NCBI GenBank assembly: GCA_015680685.1
Contig: MNCI01017481.1
Coordinates: 342,454-406,453 of the forward strand
DNA length: 64,000 bases
Source of the DNA: Gnetum montanum
Lineage: Eukaryota; Streptophyta; Gnetopsida; Gnetales; Gnetaceae
Reading direction: 5' to 3'
The notes below the pieces were generated by a model, which ran no database searches, was not told the DNA's origin, and saw only the letters and a program-made list of their open reading frames with translations. Shown piece after piece: positions 21,531 through 33,927 of this stretch (position 1 is the first letter of the stretch; the number at the start of each line of letters is the position of its first letter). The translations under genes were made by a program, and so were the position numbers.

Positions 21531-24500
21531 TAGACAGAGGAGATCCAAAAAATTGACCATAAGGTTCTATCCATTAATGTATTTATTGCACAGGCTTGCT
21601 TACACTCATGGAAAAGCTTTACTTGTTAGATGTTGACAAAGTGCTTTTTATTTAGGCTCTTAGGTTTGTATATGATTATGGCCTTAGAAGAAAAGGTTTC
21701 ATCAATTATATAAGGTTCGTCCTACAACATTTGAAACTTTGTTTTTTGGGGTACATGTGTGGGGTTCTAGTAGAGAATCTTATCTCCAAGTTGAAATTTT
21801 ACTTTTCAAATTCTAAGATCATGTTGTTGTTTGTTAAATTCCTTATGCACTTCATTCAAAGATAGGGCCACTAATCAATTTTCATCTAGCACATTAAGAT
21901 TGATCAATATTTCTTTTTATGCTAGACTTAGATCAAGGTTTAGATCATAGGCTATTGAGAGCGTATGGAGCTTGGATTGAATTGGAAGTGTTGGAAATTT
22001 CCCATACACTAACCCATAGGGAGAGTAGCCAATAGGGAGTTTCCATGTTGAGCGGGAAACCCAAAGGACGTCATTGAATTTTGTTTTCTAGTCTCTCCTA
22101 TATTTGCTGATAATTCATGTTAGAATCTTTGTAATCTCCCTATTAGTTACCTCTACTTGACCATTGGCTTGGTGGTGATAAGGTGTTGTTAATTTATGTT
22201 CAACCCCTAAGCATTGCATCAACTTTTGAAAAGTGGCACCTATAAAATGGATTCCATTATTGGAAATCAGTGCACATGGTATCCCAAACATATTTATAAC
22301 ATTTTGTTCTATAAATTGAGTAGCAGTGGATGATGTACAGTTGGTAATAGCTACTGCTTCTACCCTTTTGGTGTAGTAGTCAACTGCTATAATGATGTAT
22401 GTCTTTCCATTGGACATGGATGAGATGGAATCCATGAAGTCAATGTCCCATATGTCAAAAGGCTCTAGTGGTTCAATCCACTATTAAGGATCCTCGATTC
22501 GAGTGGTCATGCCACCAACTCTTTGATAGTGTTCACAAGATCGAACAAATTGGTGGGCATCTTTGAAGATTGTAGGCCAATAGTAATCCACCATCAAGAT
22601 TTTTATGGTCGTGCATCTCCTAGCATAGTGGCCTCTGCAAGGGCCTTCATGAGCATCCTAGAAAATGCACAATTGATCTGCATCAAGGACACATAAATGA
22701 ACCAGGCCATTGGTGCACACCTTGTAAATGTGTCCATTGATACCTATGAAGTACTTTGCTTGATGAAGAAACTATTGTTTCTTCCTATAGTCTAGATCTT
22801 GTGGCATCTCCTAAGTGAGAAGGTAAGTGAGAATGTCATCATACCATTTTGATTCAGCAAGCACTTGGTCATTTATTGCTCTTGTAAAGAGGAGCTCATC
22901 TAGAAATTAATTAAAGAGCAAAATTTCCTTCTCTTTATTATCCCATCTTAACCAAGAGAGGTGGTCAGCAACCACATTCTTAATTCCTTTCCAATCTACC
23001 ATTGTGAGATCGAATTCCTGTAAGATCATGAGCCACCATATGATACAGGGGTTCACCATTTGCTTATTCATTAGGAAGTGGATGGCACTATGATCTATGT
23101 GCACAAACACTTTATAGCTAAGCACATAGTGCCTAAAATTTTTAAGAGCATACACCATTGTCATTAGTTCATTCTCAGTTGTGGTATAATTCAACTATGT
23201 ACTCACAATGCTTTAACTTATGCAGTGGATGTCATATGGATGTTTCTTATCGTCCAACTATGTAAGCATGGCTTCCAAGGCATAATTAGATGCATCTATC
23301 ATTATATGAAATGGTCTGAACTAGTTTAGTGCCCATAGGATTGGAGTTTGTACAAGTTTTTCCTTTAGTAGCTAGAATGCATGTTCACACTCCTTGGTCC
23401 AAATGAATGGAGCATCTTTCTTTGTAAGTTAGACCAATAGCTTTACAATCTTAGAGAAATTTTCTATAAATCGCTAATAGTAGCCAGTGTGTCCAAGGAA
23501 TGATCATATGTCTTTGACTATCTCTAGTTGATGTGCGATTCCCTTATCCTTTTTGGATGACCCTTATCCTTTTTGGGTTTACCTCAATCCCTACCTAAGT
23601 AATTTTTTGCCCAAGTACTATGCCCTCCTGGACCATTAAGTGGCTTTTCTACCAATTGAACCTAAGGTTTTTTTCAACACATCTTTTCAGTATTTGCTCA
23701 AGGCAATCCAAGGCTTGCTCAAATGTAACCCCATAAGTGGAAAAGTCATCCATGAATACTTCCACTACACTACCAATCTACTATTGAAAAATACTAAGAA
23801 CCAAGTGTTGAAATGTTGCAAGGGAATTGCATAGACCGAACAACATCTTGTAATATACAAAAGTCCCCCAGGGACTCATGAATGTTGTTTTGGCCTAATC
23901 TTCTATTGCAATCTCAATTTGTTTATAGCCACTATAACCATCCAAGAACCTATAATAGGAATGCCCAAAAATGGTGTCCAACACTTGGTTCACAAATGAC
24001 AATGGAAAATGATCTTTAAATGTTGCCATATTCAATAGCCTAAAGTCAATGCAGACCCACCACTTGCCACCTTTCTTTGGCATAATTACGAGTGGGTTAA
24101 CCCACTCACTGTCCACAATGGGATAGATGAACCCTACCTTGATGAGTTACTCTATTTCATCTTTGATGATCTACTTCAACTTGGGGTTCAACTACCTTTG
24201 TAGCTACATTCTTTGCTTCATGGCTAGGTCGGTGTAGATATAATGCTAGCATATCCTTGGATCAATTCCAATTAGTTCAAGATATGACCAAGCAAAGGTT
24301 GTTGGCCATTTGTTAACCACCTTCAATAGCGTATCTTTTTATTTGAGAGTAATATTTGCATTGATTATAATTGACTTGTCATTTTTTAAAAATACATACT
24401 CCATGCCAGCTAGTAGAGTGTTTAACTCTAGGGGCTCTAGCTTGAAATGATCAGGAATTACCAACTCTCCCCAATAGGTATCATCAATTTCATCATCAAA

Positions 24501-24840
24501 TAGTTGGTGATGAACTTGCTCAAGTTCATCCATAGCTTCAACATAAGCACATGTCACACTCTTAGAGGGTTCTATGCATAGTGTGTTGTTGTCAAAGTTA
24601 GTTATCATCCACTGGGTGCCCTCCTATTTTGTGGCTACTACATATAGGCTCCTTTGGATATCAATTTCATGTGCATACCAATTACATGCTTTAATGTATA
24701 TACTTTTAATGGACCATATTTTTCGCACACAATTGCACCCATTATGACTATACACAATGCATGGAACATGCTTCTTCTCAAAGTGTCCAAATTCATTCTC
24801 CTTAGAGATTTCTAAGTAGAGGTCATTGATGCCCATTCAT
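21530..24840 (-). pseudogene. pol of element 2: reverse transcriptase, RNase H, integrase
   Basis: Minus-strand order: a pre-RT linker (KLEPLELNTLLAGMEYVFL, about 24430-24370); RT with EWVNPLVIMPKKGGKWWVC (24107-24050), 'YRFLDGYSGYKQI' and active site VFMDDFSTYG (about 23760-23730); RNase H with DHLSWLRW at 22945; integrase with an HHCC-like finger (HEGPCRGHY, second half damaged), DIDFMDS (first Asp), LISNNGIHF (second Asp changed to Asn) and YHHQANGQVEVTNREI (Glu kept). The tail 'HFVNI..QVKLFHE' ends near 21530. VFMDDFS(T/V)YG is characteristic of the Athila lineage. Stops and frameshifts break it throughout. Confidence 0.85.
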
Positions 24841-26456
24841 GCATCAACCATGTTATCATGTGCATCCCATAATGATGGGAAAGTCACCTTTATGGTTTTC
24901 TACCTTAATCAACAAAAATAAGTAGGATAGGACTACCCACAAACTACAATCACAATTTTCTCCACTAATCCCAAAGGGTTCTCCACTACAATCACCAAGA
25001 GTAGGATAGGACCTTTCTTTTCCTAATGGAAGGATTCCTATTATATTTTTTTGCACTTTCCCTTTTCTGCAACTCACCTTCTTCTTTTGCTACCTACTCT
25101 ATCAACCTTGGGATCTGATGAGCTCTTAGTTTGGATAGTCTCCCTAAGCATAAATCCCAAGAATTCTTCTAGTTTCTACTCTAAGTTCATCTATGATGTG
25201 GCAAAGTCATTCCCTCCAAGAATAACCATGGCCAGGGCATCACTATAAGAGACAATAATATCTACCCATGGTGGCATCCAAGGGTTCATGTGTTTCCTGT
25301 TTCCAACCTTGGATTTTCCTTATCAAATTGAACACTCTGGAGTATGTCTAGTATTTATTATTAAATAGTTCTAGCATGGTACTCCATCTGTAAATGGATT
25401 CTAGCTCCAAGGATCGATACCAACTTTCTACTTCCTTGATGAGTGTACTAGGAAATAGCTTCAATTTTTGCTAGTCATTTTCTATGTTTTGTAAGGTGTA
25501 GGCATCATGAAAGGCTTATAGATGTGTCTATGGATCAGATTTGTATCCCTCCTTAAATCTTGGGATATTATTCATATTTAGGCACTTGATCCAACTATCG
25601 CTCACATGCCTGGTTGAAATTTTTACAACCTCTATAATATTAAGCATGCTTTGAGTTGCTAGCAAAGGTTCATCATCATCATTATTTCATTGTCACCAAT
25701 GATGTCCTCTATTACCCCTTTGTTCATTACAGGCTTGATGATCAATATTTTTGTCCCATTATTCACCTCCATCACAATTATTCTTTCTACGACATTTTTT
25801 AAAACCAGAAGAGGAAGAAGAAGAAGATGCAAATGAAGAGGGAAAATAGGGATGAGGACTACCTCCACCATGATATCTATCAATTCCCCTTTGGATTTCA
25901 TAGCCACGTTCATCAATTTTCTTATCATCTTGACACTTGTTCAATTCCCTACCTTGACTACCATCTTTCCCTAAACCTAGATTATTAATAGTAGACCATA
26001 GATTTAGGGCCACACCCTCATCACTAGTAACAAGGGATGGAGAATTTTCATGTTGAGATCCACTCAAGGGACGATCCTCATTATCATCTTGGTTTATCAG
26101 GAATAAGGGATTGGTGAACTGTTTTCCCTTTGCAAACTCATGATGCCTCTCCTGGTGTTGATCTCACCTACATTGTGTTTCAGTGGGATAGTAGTTCCAA
26201 TAGTCATAGCCATGCACAACATACTCCTCTTGAAGATCATGGATGCCTAACTTCATAAGAGTTTGAAGTAGCATCATGAGCATAGATCGATCAAGAGGCA
26301 TTACAATGTTGCCTTCGATGTCACACCATCGCAGTTGCTCATCCTGATGTAGGATGAAGTGAAGTCAAGCACATACTCATCTAGATGAGAATATACCACT
26401 TTGCATTCTTGTGGGACTAGCAATTTAACATCATCATGCCTATGAGAAGAAGACAT
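24840..26456 (-). pseudogene. gag and protease of element 2
   Basis: ATG at 26456 opens MSSSHRHDDVKLL. The central gag core, about 25600-25200 on the minus strand, reads 'QKLKLFPSTLIKEVESWYRSL', 'YRWSTMLELFNNKY' and 'WKQETHEPLDA', matching element 3's gag residue for residue in many places, followed by CPGHG. A Ser-rich stretch lies at 25830. A protease-like segment near 24990-24940 (PLGLVEKIVIVV) resembles the Athila protease pattern, but I cannot see an intact catalytic DTG/DSG. Frames change several times. Confidence 0.7.
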
Positions 26457-26588
26457 TTTTCAAACAAATAAAATATCAGTGTGCTTTTGTAATTATATTA
26501 TTTGGAAATGATGTTGACCTTAGGGTTTGTCCAATGATATTAATCATGTTCACTAATCCTATATAGCACACATTTCAAACAAAAATTA

Positions 26589-26607
26589 TCCCTAGCAATG
26601 ATGCCAA
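26589..26607 (-). other. Primer-binding site, tRNA-Asp type
   Basis: The minus strand reads TTGGCATCATTGCTAGGGA directly after the LTR end CTCATCA. Confidence 0.8.
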
Positions 26608-27539
26608 TGATGAGTAGTGAAGGTATCCCTACTCTCAACCATACAAATCACGAAGCATTCACGCATGATCCGGTCAAATTCTGTGGACTCTATGTCTTCT
26701 AGTACACTAGTCTTCTAGGAAGTGAACCTTACCCTAATAGTCATTCGTTGTCTTCCCAATTACACTTGTGATGCACAAGGGTATAGTTAAGTATAATCGA
26801 GGGATATGATTTTTATTATTTTATGTTTTATATTCCTTGGTGCTTAGGGTCAAGAGATGATGTAATTTAATAACTAATTTAATTTAATTAATTAACTAAT
26901 CTCTAACTAGTCCTTACATAAGCATTTGGTTCCACTTTCCATACACATCTTGAACCCACATATCCATTGCTAGGTTATCAAGTGTTATGCTACTAGGTGC
27001 ATCAAGCAATAACACTACTAGGATTACCAAGCAAATATGTGTTTATGCTCGAAGTAGTCATACTTATGTGTTTAATCTATTTAGCTTAATTAATTCACTA
27101 ATTACTTAAAGTGTAATTGAGCTTAATTAATGGCATAACTAATGAAAATAATAAATGCATAAATAAATTATTAATATATTCTAAGTGTTGCAAGGTTTGA
27201 TCAAAAGGCTCATCTTTATTGCCATACACACTAGTGTGGTTCAAGTACAACAATGCTCGAATAAAGATCTGTACACTTTCTAACTCTTGTTACAAGCACT
27301 GAGAGAAATATTCTAACTTTAAAATGGAAAAACTGTAAGAGTTCTGCTACTACTATGACTTCACTCCCCATAAACACTATTGTGAGCTTGTATTTATAGT
27401 TTTTATTACAAGGATCCTTCGATGAGGCCCCGTAGATGTAGCAAATACTACATTAATGTAACCTTGTCGATGAGGCAACACCACGTAAACAAGGGTCCAT
27501 CGATTGGGGCTCATCAACGTGACACTTTAATTCTCATCA
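26608..27539 (-). repeat. 5' LTR of element 2 (932 bp)
   Basis: Ends are TGATGAG (26608) and CTCATCA (27539). It aligns with 4485-5438 and 632-1538. The minus-strand TATA box CTATAAATA (27391-27399) lies about 140 bp inside the LTR, after short GATGAGGCC-type blocks. Confidence 0.9.
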
Positions 27540-27544
27540 GTTAT
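27540..27544 (+). repeat. Target-site duplication GTTAT, right copy (element 2)
   Basis: It matches 4480-4484. Confidence 0.8.
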
Positions 27545-28803
27545 CAAATCATGGAAGGACTTATTCTATATATAGTAAGACCACATCATCCATCCACTCA
27601 ATTCTAATAATAAAATATTCTTACCACAATCATAATGATATATTTTTCCTAATAAAACTAGAATAAACTTGTGATCATTATGCATGGATAGAAAAGTAAA
27701 GAACCAAGTGGGAATCAGAAGGGTGTGACATCAAGGGGATTTGTAAATTCTCTTACACTACTAGTATGAGTTTTATCTTATTGTTAAGACTGTATTATTC
27801 TCTTGAGTTCTAATGAAAAATGGAAGTATGAGTACAATAAGTGCTACCTTAACATGTCACTAGAAAGACATGTTACCCATGCCTAAAAATAGTCCTCTAA
27901 TAAGGTTGACACAGTAAAAATATAATAAATGCACAAAATAAGATTTCTAGTGGGGGAGGCCATTGGAAAGACATGTTACCCATTCATAAAGGTAGGTGGC
28001 TTCTAAAAAATCTCAAAAATAAAAAGATGCTATTAATAAACTCCTTCCTTGAACTACATTGCCAAAGGATAATGATTCTTATAGTAGTGGTAATCTTATG
28101 GTTGCTAGTTTTGGGATGATACAATGTGATGTCACTAGTAAGTGATATGGACCTAGTTTGGATCTTGAACAAAAGGGCTAATGATTACTTTAACCATACA
28201 TCACACACAAGAATTCATTGCGTCTATGGTTAAATACCTCATGTTCTAATTTTTACAATCCTTTCTAATCCTGCTCTATCTCACTAGTATATATAATCCT
28301 AATACTATGATTTTATATAATATAGTGTTATTTTCTCATCTAGGTAATACTAATATGTGTGTTTTCCAAGATAGGTATTTCTACATTCAACTCCTTAAGT
28401 ACCTACAAACACTTATAGGTGCTGTTATACAAGGGCACTATGGGCTCAAGCCTGCTTTGGGGAGGATCCACTTGTATAACTTTTGTATCTCATACCTGAC
28501 AACTAATTCCACATCATCTTGTACCTCCTATACACTTTAATGATCAATTTTTACTTTCCTATATTCTCATATCTAATCATAATTTTGGCAATTCTCACTA
28601 CCATCTTATACACATCTAATTAACCTCCTTTTCCAAAGATTCCTTCTTTATGACTTTCAACCACAAAATTTTCATAACCTAAGCATCATCTATGATCAAA
28701 GATCCTTTAGAAAGCTTCTAAATCCTCCAAAATATCCATTTGACTTAACATTTTCACCAAAAATTTCTTTAAAATATAAATTTTTCAATGATGATGTTGT
28801 ACC
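27545..28803 (+). other. Pol-to-ORFX spacer of element 1
   Basis: Noncoding. It aligns with 13700-14900 of element 3, including GGGTGTGACATCAAGGGGA (27720, 13890) and CTAGAAAGACATG (27861, 14039). The GAAAGACATGTTACCCAT block occurs twice, near 27864 and 27965. Confidence 0.6.
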
Positions 28804-28881
28804 TACGATGTCATGTGTCCTATAATGTCACAACTACGATGTTACATCTACAATGTCACCATTATAAAAATCTATATATAC
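28804..28881 (+). promoter_or_regulatory. LTR-like promoter module upstream of ORFX (element 1)
   Basis: Four tandem units, 17/14/14/14 bp: TACGATGTCATGTGTCC, TATAATGTCACAAC, TACGATGTTACATC, TACAATGTCACCAT. TCTATATATACA follows (28871-28882). The element's own 3' LTR carries four 14-bp units of the same form (54860-54915) before its TATA box. ORFX starts about 560 bp downstream. The repeats are seen; promoter function is inferred. Confidence 0.6.
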
Positions 28882-29444
28882 ATAAGAGGAGTTAGAAATT
28901 TTTTCATTCTCACATTTCAAAGCAAAGGGAATTCATGCTTTTTTTTTTGAACCTATGACACCCAAACTTCTAAGCTTAATAACTTCCTCATCATAGCTGC
29001 TATTTATGTGATTTTTTGAATCCTCTTGATCCTAAAGTAACCAACTTAGTTGTGGGGGATAGTATTACACATTGCTAAGTGAAATTAAGCCAAATTCTCC
29101 TAACACTAGAATAGAATATTAAGGGTAAGCATAAGAGTAAATAAAAATATTTTAATCAATTAATGAAATAAAGGCTAATGAGCTTAACTAATTCTCCTAA
29201 CCAACAATCCAAAAATACAATAAACAAGGGAAGGATGACTGTGAGAAGTCTTAATAATTAAAAAGAACAACTAAACAAGGGGTTTCTTTCTAAATTTTTC
29301 TAATTTTGCAATCATAGTAAGAGCCATGGGTAATAATAGGAATAAAATTTTAAACAAAACCAAGGACCTGAGAAAGGAATATGAACTGTTAGAAACCTAT
29401 TTAAAATCCTTTGATACACTCAAATGAATCTTTGATGATTACAG
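28882..29444 (+). other. ORFX leader of element 1
   Basis: No gene is seen. It includes TGTGGGGGA (29051-29059), matching the G-rich tract of element 3's leader, and a T-run at 28941. Confidence 0.5.
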
Positions 29445-31248
29445 ATGGGTTCCAAAAGACCCATAGAAGAAGGACCCTCATAGCTTGTAAGTAAAAGACA
29501 ATAAGGTCAAGGCAAGGGGCAAGCTAGAGAACAAACTCCATAGGCAAAGCAAAAGGCCCAATCTTTGAGTATCCATTAGCAAACAACTACTAATGAACAA
29601 TCTATGTAGGTGGAGGTAGAGGCACCACCAATTCCAAAACAGGGAAAGCACCTCATGCTATAAGCAAAATTCCTCCAAGCCATTAAAGAAAATTCCATCA
29701 TGTTCATAGTAATTATGCAATTTAATTTTGGATCATTCATGGAGTTTGCTCTCAAAGGCATCAAAATCCAACTCCAGGCCTCTCCTCTATGGTTCACTCT
29801 CTCATGTAATAGTGAATGGTACCAAGGAGAAGTGTACAAATTTTTGAGAAATAAATAAGATGATGCTATTGTCAACATCAAGGGATTCTTATTACCTTAT
29901 TCCATTGAAGCCATTACAAATGTACTTAATATTCCAAATGTCAAGGCAAAAGTAGCACAAATATCCACCAGATCCAACACTGATGTAAAGAAGCTATCGC
30001 TATAGAGAGCATACAGAAAAGAGGATAAGGACTATAGTGAATTAACTACTAAGAAGAATATTTACTTCAAGATTGGGTCTTATCACTTATTTCCAACTAA
30101 GAAACTCAATAGGATTTCCACCTATGCAACTAGAGGAAGTGTAATTATTATGGGAAAATTCAATGCTAACATAGCACATATACTCTTCCTAGAGATCCAA
30201 ATAAGGTTTGAAGAAAAGAAGATAAGGAAATTTACACTACCATTTCCTTATCTCATTAGGAAGTTATAAAAGCAAGTAGGAATTCTGGAATACACCAATG
30301 ATATTCTAAGACAACTCTAGAATGCATCTTGTGCAAAAATGTCTAAACCAATGCCACCAAAGAAGCATCAACTGGAGAAGCTAGCAAACACTAAGGGAGC
30401 AACAGGATCTAAACTAGTAAGTAATCTTCCAGCAACTAGACAACAACAATAAGTAGGACCTAGTCAGTCAACACCTTCTGGTGATAAACTTGAATAGAAA
30501 GCTTCACTAACACAACAAGATTAGAGACCTTCCATAAGTCACTTGCAATAGATTTTAGAAATCATAAGTTGGAGAACAAAAGAAGGTTCTACTTTATATC
30601 AAGGGATAACTCTGTAAGGTCTACAATATCCATAGGACCTACTAGTGGGTAGGTATCTCTATAGGTAGGAGAGGACAATGAATAGGCACAAAAAATTTTA
30701 GGAAATGTTGCATCTTTTCACATCATGTTAGAAATTAGGGAAGAAGCCATAGTCATGATGATGCAACATTAATATGTAGCAATAATAACAAAAGCTATTA
30801 TTGACCATATTTAAGAATCCCTTAATGTTCCCATTGTACCATCGGCGAATATTGTTGGAACCAAAGATGTTCAAATGCTAGAAGGAATGTCCATGATCCC
30901 ATCAGATCATGAAGATGTCCTTGATTAACTACTACTAATAGGACAAGACATGCAAAATCTCTTTGATATCCCTAACAATATCACTATAATCTAGTCTGAT
31001 CTAATCACGACCAAAGGAAAGTTGTTCATGGTAGAAACAAGGGCAAAACATGCAGAAAATGAATTGTAGATGTTACAAGCTGAGTTAGTAGCTTTAAAAG
31101 CATAAAGAAGAGACCCTGCATAGTACATAGCCCTAGACCAGCTAGATGCCTTTAGGATAGAACAAGTAAGGTAGCTAATTGCATGAAACATCCAAGTTGA
31201 GATGAAGAAAGAGAAGGTTGCATAGAATACATCAGTGGTAGAAGCACA
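29445..31248 (+). pseudogene. ORFX of element 1, 5' part, cut by element 4
   Basis: ATG at 29445 opens MGSKRP. It aligns with element 3's ORFX: 'GEVYKFLRNK', 'IYFKIGSYHLFPTKKLNRIS', and LPFPYLIRKL (about 30238-30268), the plant-transposon-protein-like motif. A Gln-rich linker and the start of the coiled coil follow. Many stops are present. The frame runs into element 4 at 31249; the rest resumes at 53628 after a duplicated GCACA. The family's role is unknown. Confidence 0.75.
31244..31248 (+). repeat. Target-site duplication GCACA, left copy (element 4)
   Basis: It directly precedes the LTR start TGTTGGTG. The matching copy at 53623-53627 follows the other LTR. Confidence 0.85.
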
Positions 31249-32793
31249 TGTTGGTGCTAGAAATCTCGGTTGTTGGAATGAGGGAAATCAAAAGATCTAA
31301 GCACCAGAATAGTCTAAACCCTGAATCCCAAGGGCCTCCAAAAAATGAGATTCAGGGTACCCTGGACAATCTTGCCGATCACCTAGGGATATAAAGTACA
31401 TAAAATGGAAATGGTAGTGGAAATGTAGATATATTTCATAGAAGAAATCAAAAATGAAAATGTATATGGATCTAGTCAAACTGAAATGGAAAAAGAATTG
31501 CAACTATAAAAATTAATGCAGAAATGGAAACAAAAACCAAAAAATTTCACAGCATGAACAACCAAATTTATATAAAAATATAAAAAAAATTGAATTTATG
31601 ATATATAGGTATGTGCCCAAGGGTACATGAAGTTTCTTGTCAAAACTTGAAGTTCATTGCATAAGGCTACCTCCATGATTCGATTTCTTGCTAGCTTCAG
31701 TTTTCTACAACTTTTAATCAGTTTCCACTAGATCTACCACAGGGTAATGGGAATGGGTTTACACTTTTAGTGTAATGGCAATTACATGGGGGTGTCTATG
31801 CTCAGTGTAGTGCTAGTTTCTGCTACTACAAGTGTAGTTGGGTTGCAAGGGTTGTAACAGGCTTTGGGTGATGCAAAAATTGGGAACTATTGTTGCTACT
31901 AAAAGGTTATGAAAAATTCCAAAGTGGTTGAAAATGTTATATAGGATGTCAAAATGCCAAAATTTGAAACCTGGTAATAGTGTTGATGTTGGGTATTTAT
32001 AAATTTAGGGTTATCATCTTTGGATCTATTGTTGACTATCATTGATTACTAATAAATTGGCATTGATTATGGGTTTGTAACGGTTACTACTATTAGTGTA
32101 CTCCTCTAACTACTATCCACATAGTCCACTAACTACTATCAGCATAGTCAGTGATCTACTACTAGCATAGTTTCCATTTGAGGTAAAACTAGAATGGACT
32201 ATACCCACAAAACCCATCCATTTACTATAAATAGCAAACAGGCTCTTGTGACTATGCTGGAGGTGTTGGAAAATGGGATAAAGGTTGGGAACTATAGAAA
32301 TAATATGATTCATTAGAAAGTATTATTCTTGGTGGTGAATGATGTCTATGCTAGCCATTATTAACTTGGAATGACTACGCTGGGTGTTTTTGGAAAACAA
32401 GAAATTACAACAATCCCAATGTTGCACCTCTAGTTGGTCTTAGTGTAACTACACTAGCTATAGCTACTGTGACTACTAAAAGTGTAGTTCCAATGACAAC
32501 TGCAAAATGGCTCCAACCTAGTTGGGGCTATACCCCTACAAAAACTCATGAACATGCCTTTTTTGGCCATTCCAAAGATGTTTTCAGCTTTCCCAAGCCC
32601 AGATATGAAGATGGGGTACCTATTTCTAGTTGAGGAACCAGGAAATAACAACTTTTGGAGCATTTTTTTTTTTTTCCAAAAAGCTAAAGTATGAAAGACT
32701 ATAACTCATGGACAACATATCTAACATTTACAATGAGCCCTTGTCCAAAATTAGAGAATGAAGGTTGCAACATGAAATTTTAGTGGTGTTTCA
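31249..32793 (-). repeat. 3' LTR of element 4 (1545 bp)
   Basis: Plus-strand ends are TGTTGGTGCTAG and GTGGTGTTTCA. It aligns with 52117-53622, including a shared T-run (about 32664, 53489). It holds repeated CTACTATCAGCATAGTC-type blocks at 32095-32175. Confidence 0.85.
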
Positions 32794-32807
32794 TTGGCCC
32801 CTCTTTG
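32794..32807 (-). other. Polypurine tract of element 4
   Basis: The minus strand reads CAAAGAGGGGCCAA directly before the 3' LTR. It confirms the minus orientation. Confidence 0.75.
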
Positions 32808-33927
32808 TTGATGTTTGGAGGATTAACCCAAGAGACATTGACAAAGAATACAAAACACCACTATAGGTCCATCACCAATGTTTCCTTTCCATGCTTGATC
32901 CAATAGTGTCAAACCATGCCCAGGAGTGCTTGTGAGGATGAGATAAGGCTATGATGAGGAAATAATAAAGAGGTCATGGGAAGATGATTATGAGTGCTAA
33001 CAATGCATTCTAAATGCTATCATTATGGCTATGACATGGTAATTACATGTTTTGAAGTGTTAGTCACTTGACAAATGATTTTGAAAGCCAAATCACTTCA
33101 CCCCAAGGTTTCTTTGGCTGTTAGGCTTTGAGGCTTCACTGGCCATCTAGCTTTTGGCAATTTTCTTCCTCATTTTTTTTAATGAGGTGAAACCTCCATT
33201 GGATTTCATTGCTAAGGCCGGTTTGATGTAGTTTTCCTGTTGTGTGAGTTGTGTTACACTCACTAGACTTAGTGGTTTTCCCATTGAGTGAGATGTGTTA
33301 TGCTCAATGGACTTAATGGATTTCCTACCAAACAATAGGTGTTATGTTTGGAAAAATTAGTGCCTTCCCACTAAATAAAGTGTGTTACATTCAAGTGAAC
33401 TTGAAGGTGAAGCATGATAAAGAGCTATCATATGGTTATAGTGTATACATGGCAAACATAGGTTAGCATTGTACTTCAAGGTATGGAATATTATAATCAA
33501 GCTATGGAGTTGGGCTCAAGAAGTGGTGCTAGATGGAGGGAAAATGATATAAGCACTCTTGACAAAGTAGGACAAACTCACCAAATCTTGCACATCAAGG
33601 TCACGTAGTGACTTGCTACCATAATGAGTTGTACCTTTATGATGGTCCAAGACTTCATCCTACAAACACAACTCCAAGAGGACAAGAAACCCAAGCAAAC
33701 AAATAATGTTGTTACAATGAAATATATAAGGCCATGTAGAATAGTGTAATAGATCTAGTTATCACAGGTTACCGATGTTGCCAATTTAAGGCCCTAGTAG
33801 GTCATGGTGCTAGTTTAAGATCTTAGTGGATCATTATGCTAGTTTAAGGCCTCAGCAAGTCATGGTTCCACTAGTTTTAGGCCTTGGTAGGCCATAGAAA
33901 GTAGGCTCACTTGTTGGTTATTGTCAA
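32808..33927 (-). other. 3' untranslated region of element 4
   Basis: No gene is seen. 33230-33390 has imperfect repeats around GTTACACTCA...GACTTAGTGG (about 33248, 33300, 33370). 33780-33900 repeats 'caatttaaggcc...ggtcatgg' phrases also found at 47905-47960. Confidence 0.5.

Larger units (their letters stand above)
4485..27539 (-). mobile_element. Element 2: near-complete Athila-like element, minus strand, carrying element 3
   Basis: In minus-strand order: 5' LTR (27539-26608), PBS (26607-26589), gag and protease (26456-24840), RT, RNase H and integrase (24840-21530), insertion of element 3 (21490-10572), T-rich spacer (10571 on), promoter-like module (9036-8941), ORFX (8506-5660), polypurine tract, and 3' LTR (5438-4485). 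GTTAT flanks both ends. Without element 3 it is about 12.1 kb, a usual size for Athila. I first read the two halves as separate elements; the shared LTR family, gene order and matching duplication join them. Confidence 0.85.

Noticed and set aside
27540-27555. GTTATCAAATCATGG after the LTR looks like a decayed initiator-Met PBS of a plus-strand element
   Set aside because: The tRNA-Asp-type site on the other side, the minus-strand gag/pol and the GTTAT duplication all place the element on the minus strand; this is element 1 sequence, matching 13693 in element 3.
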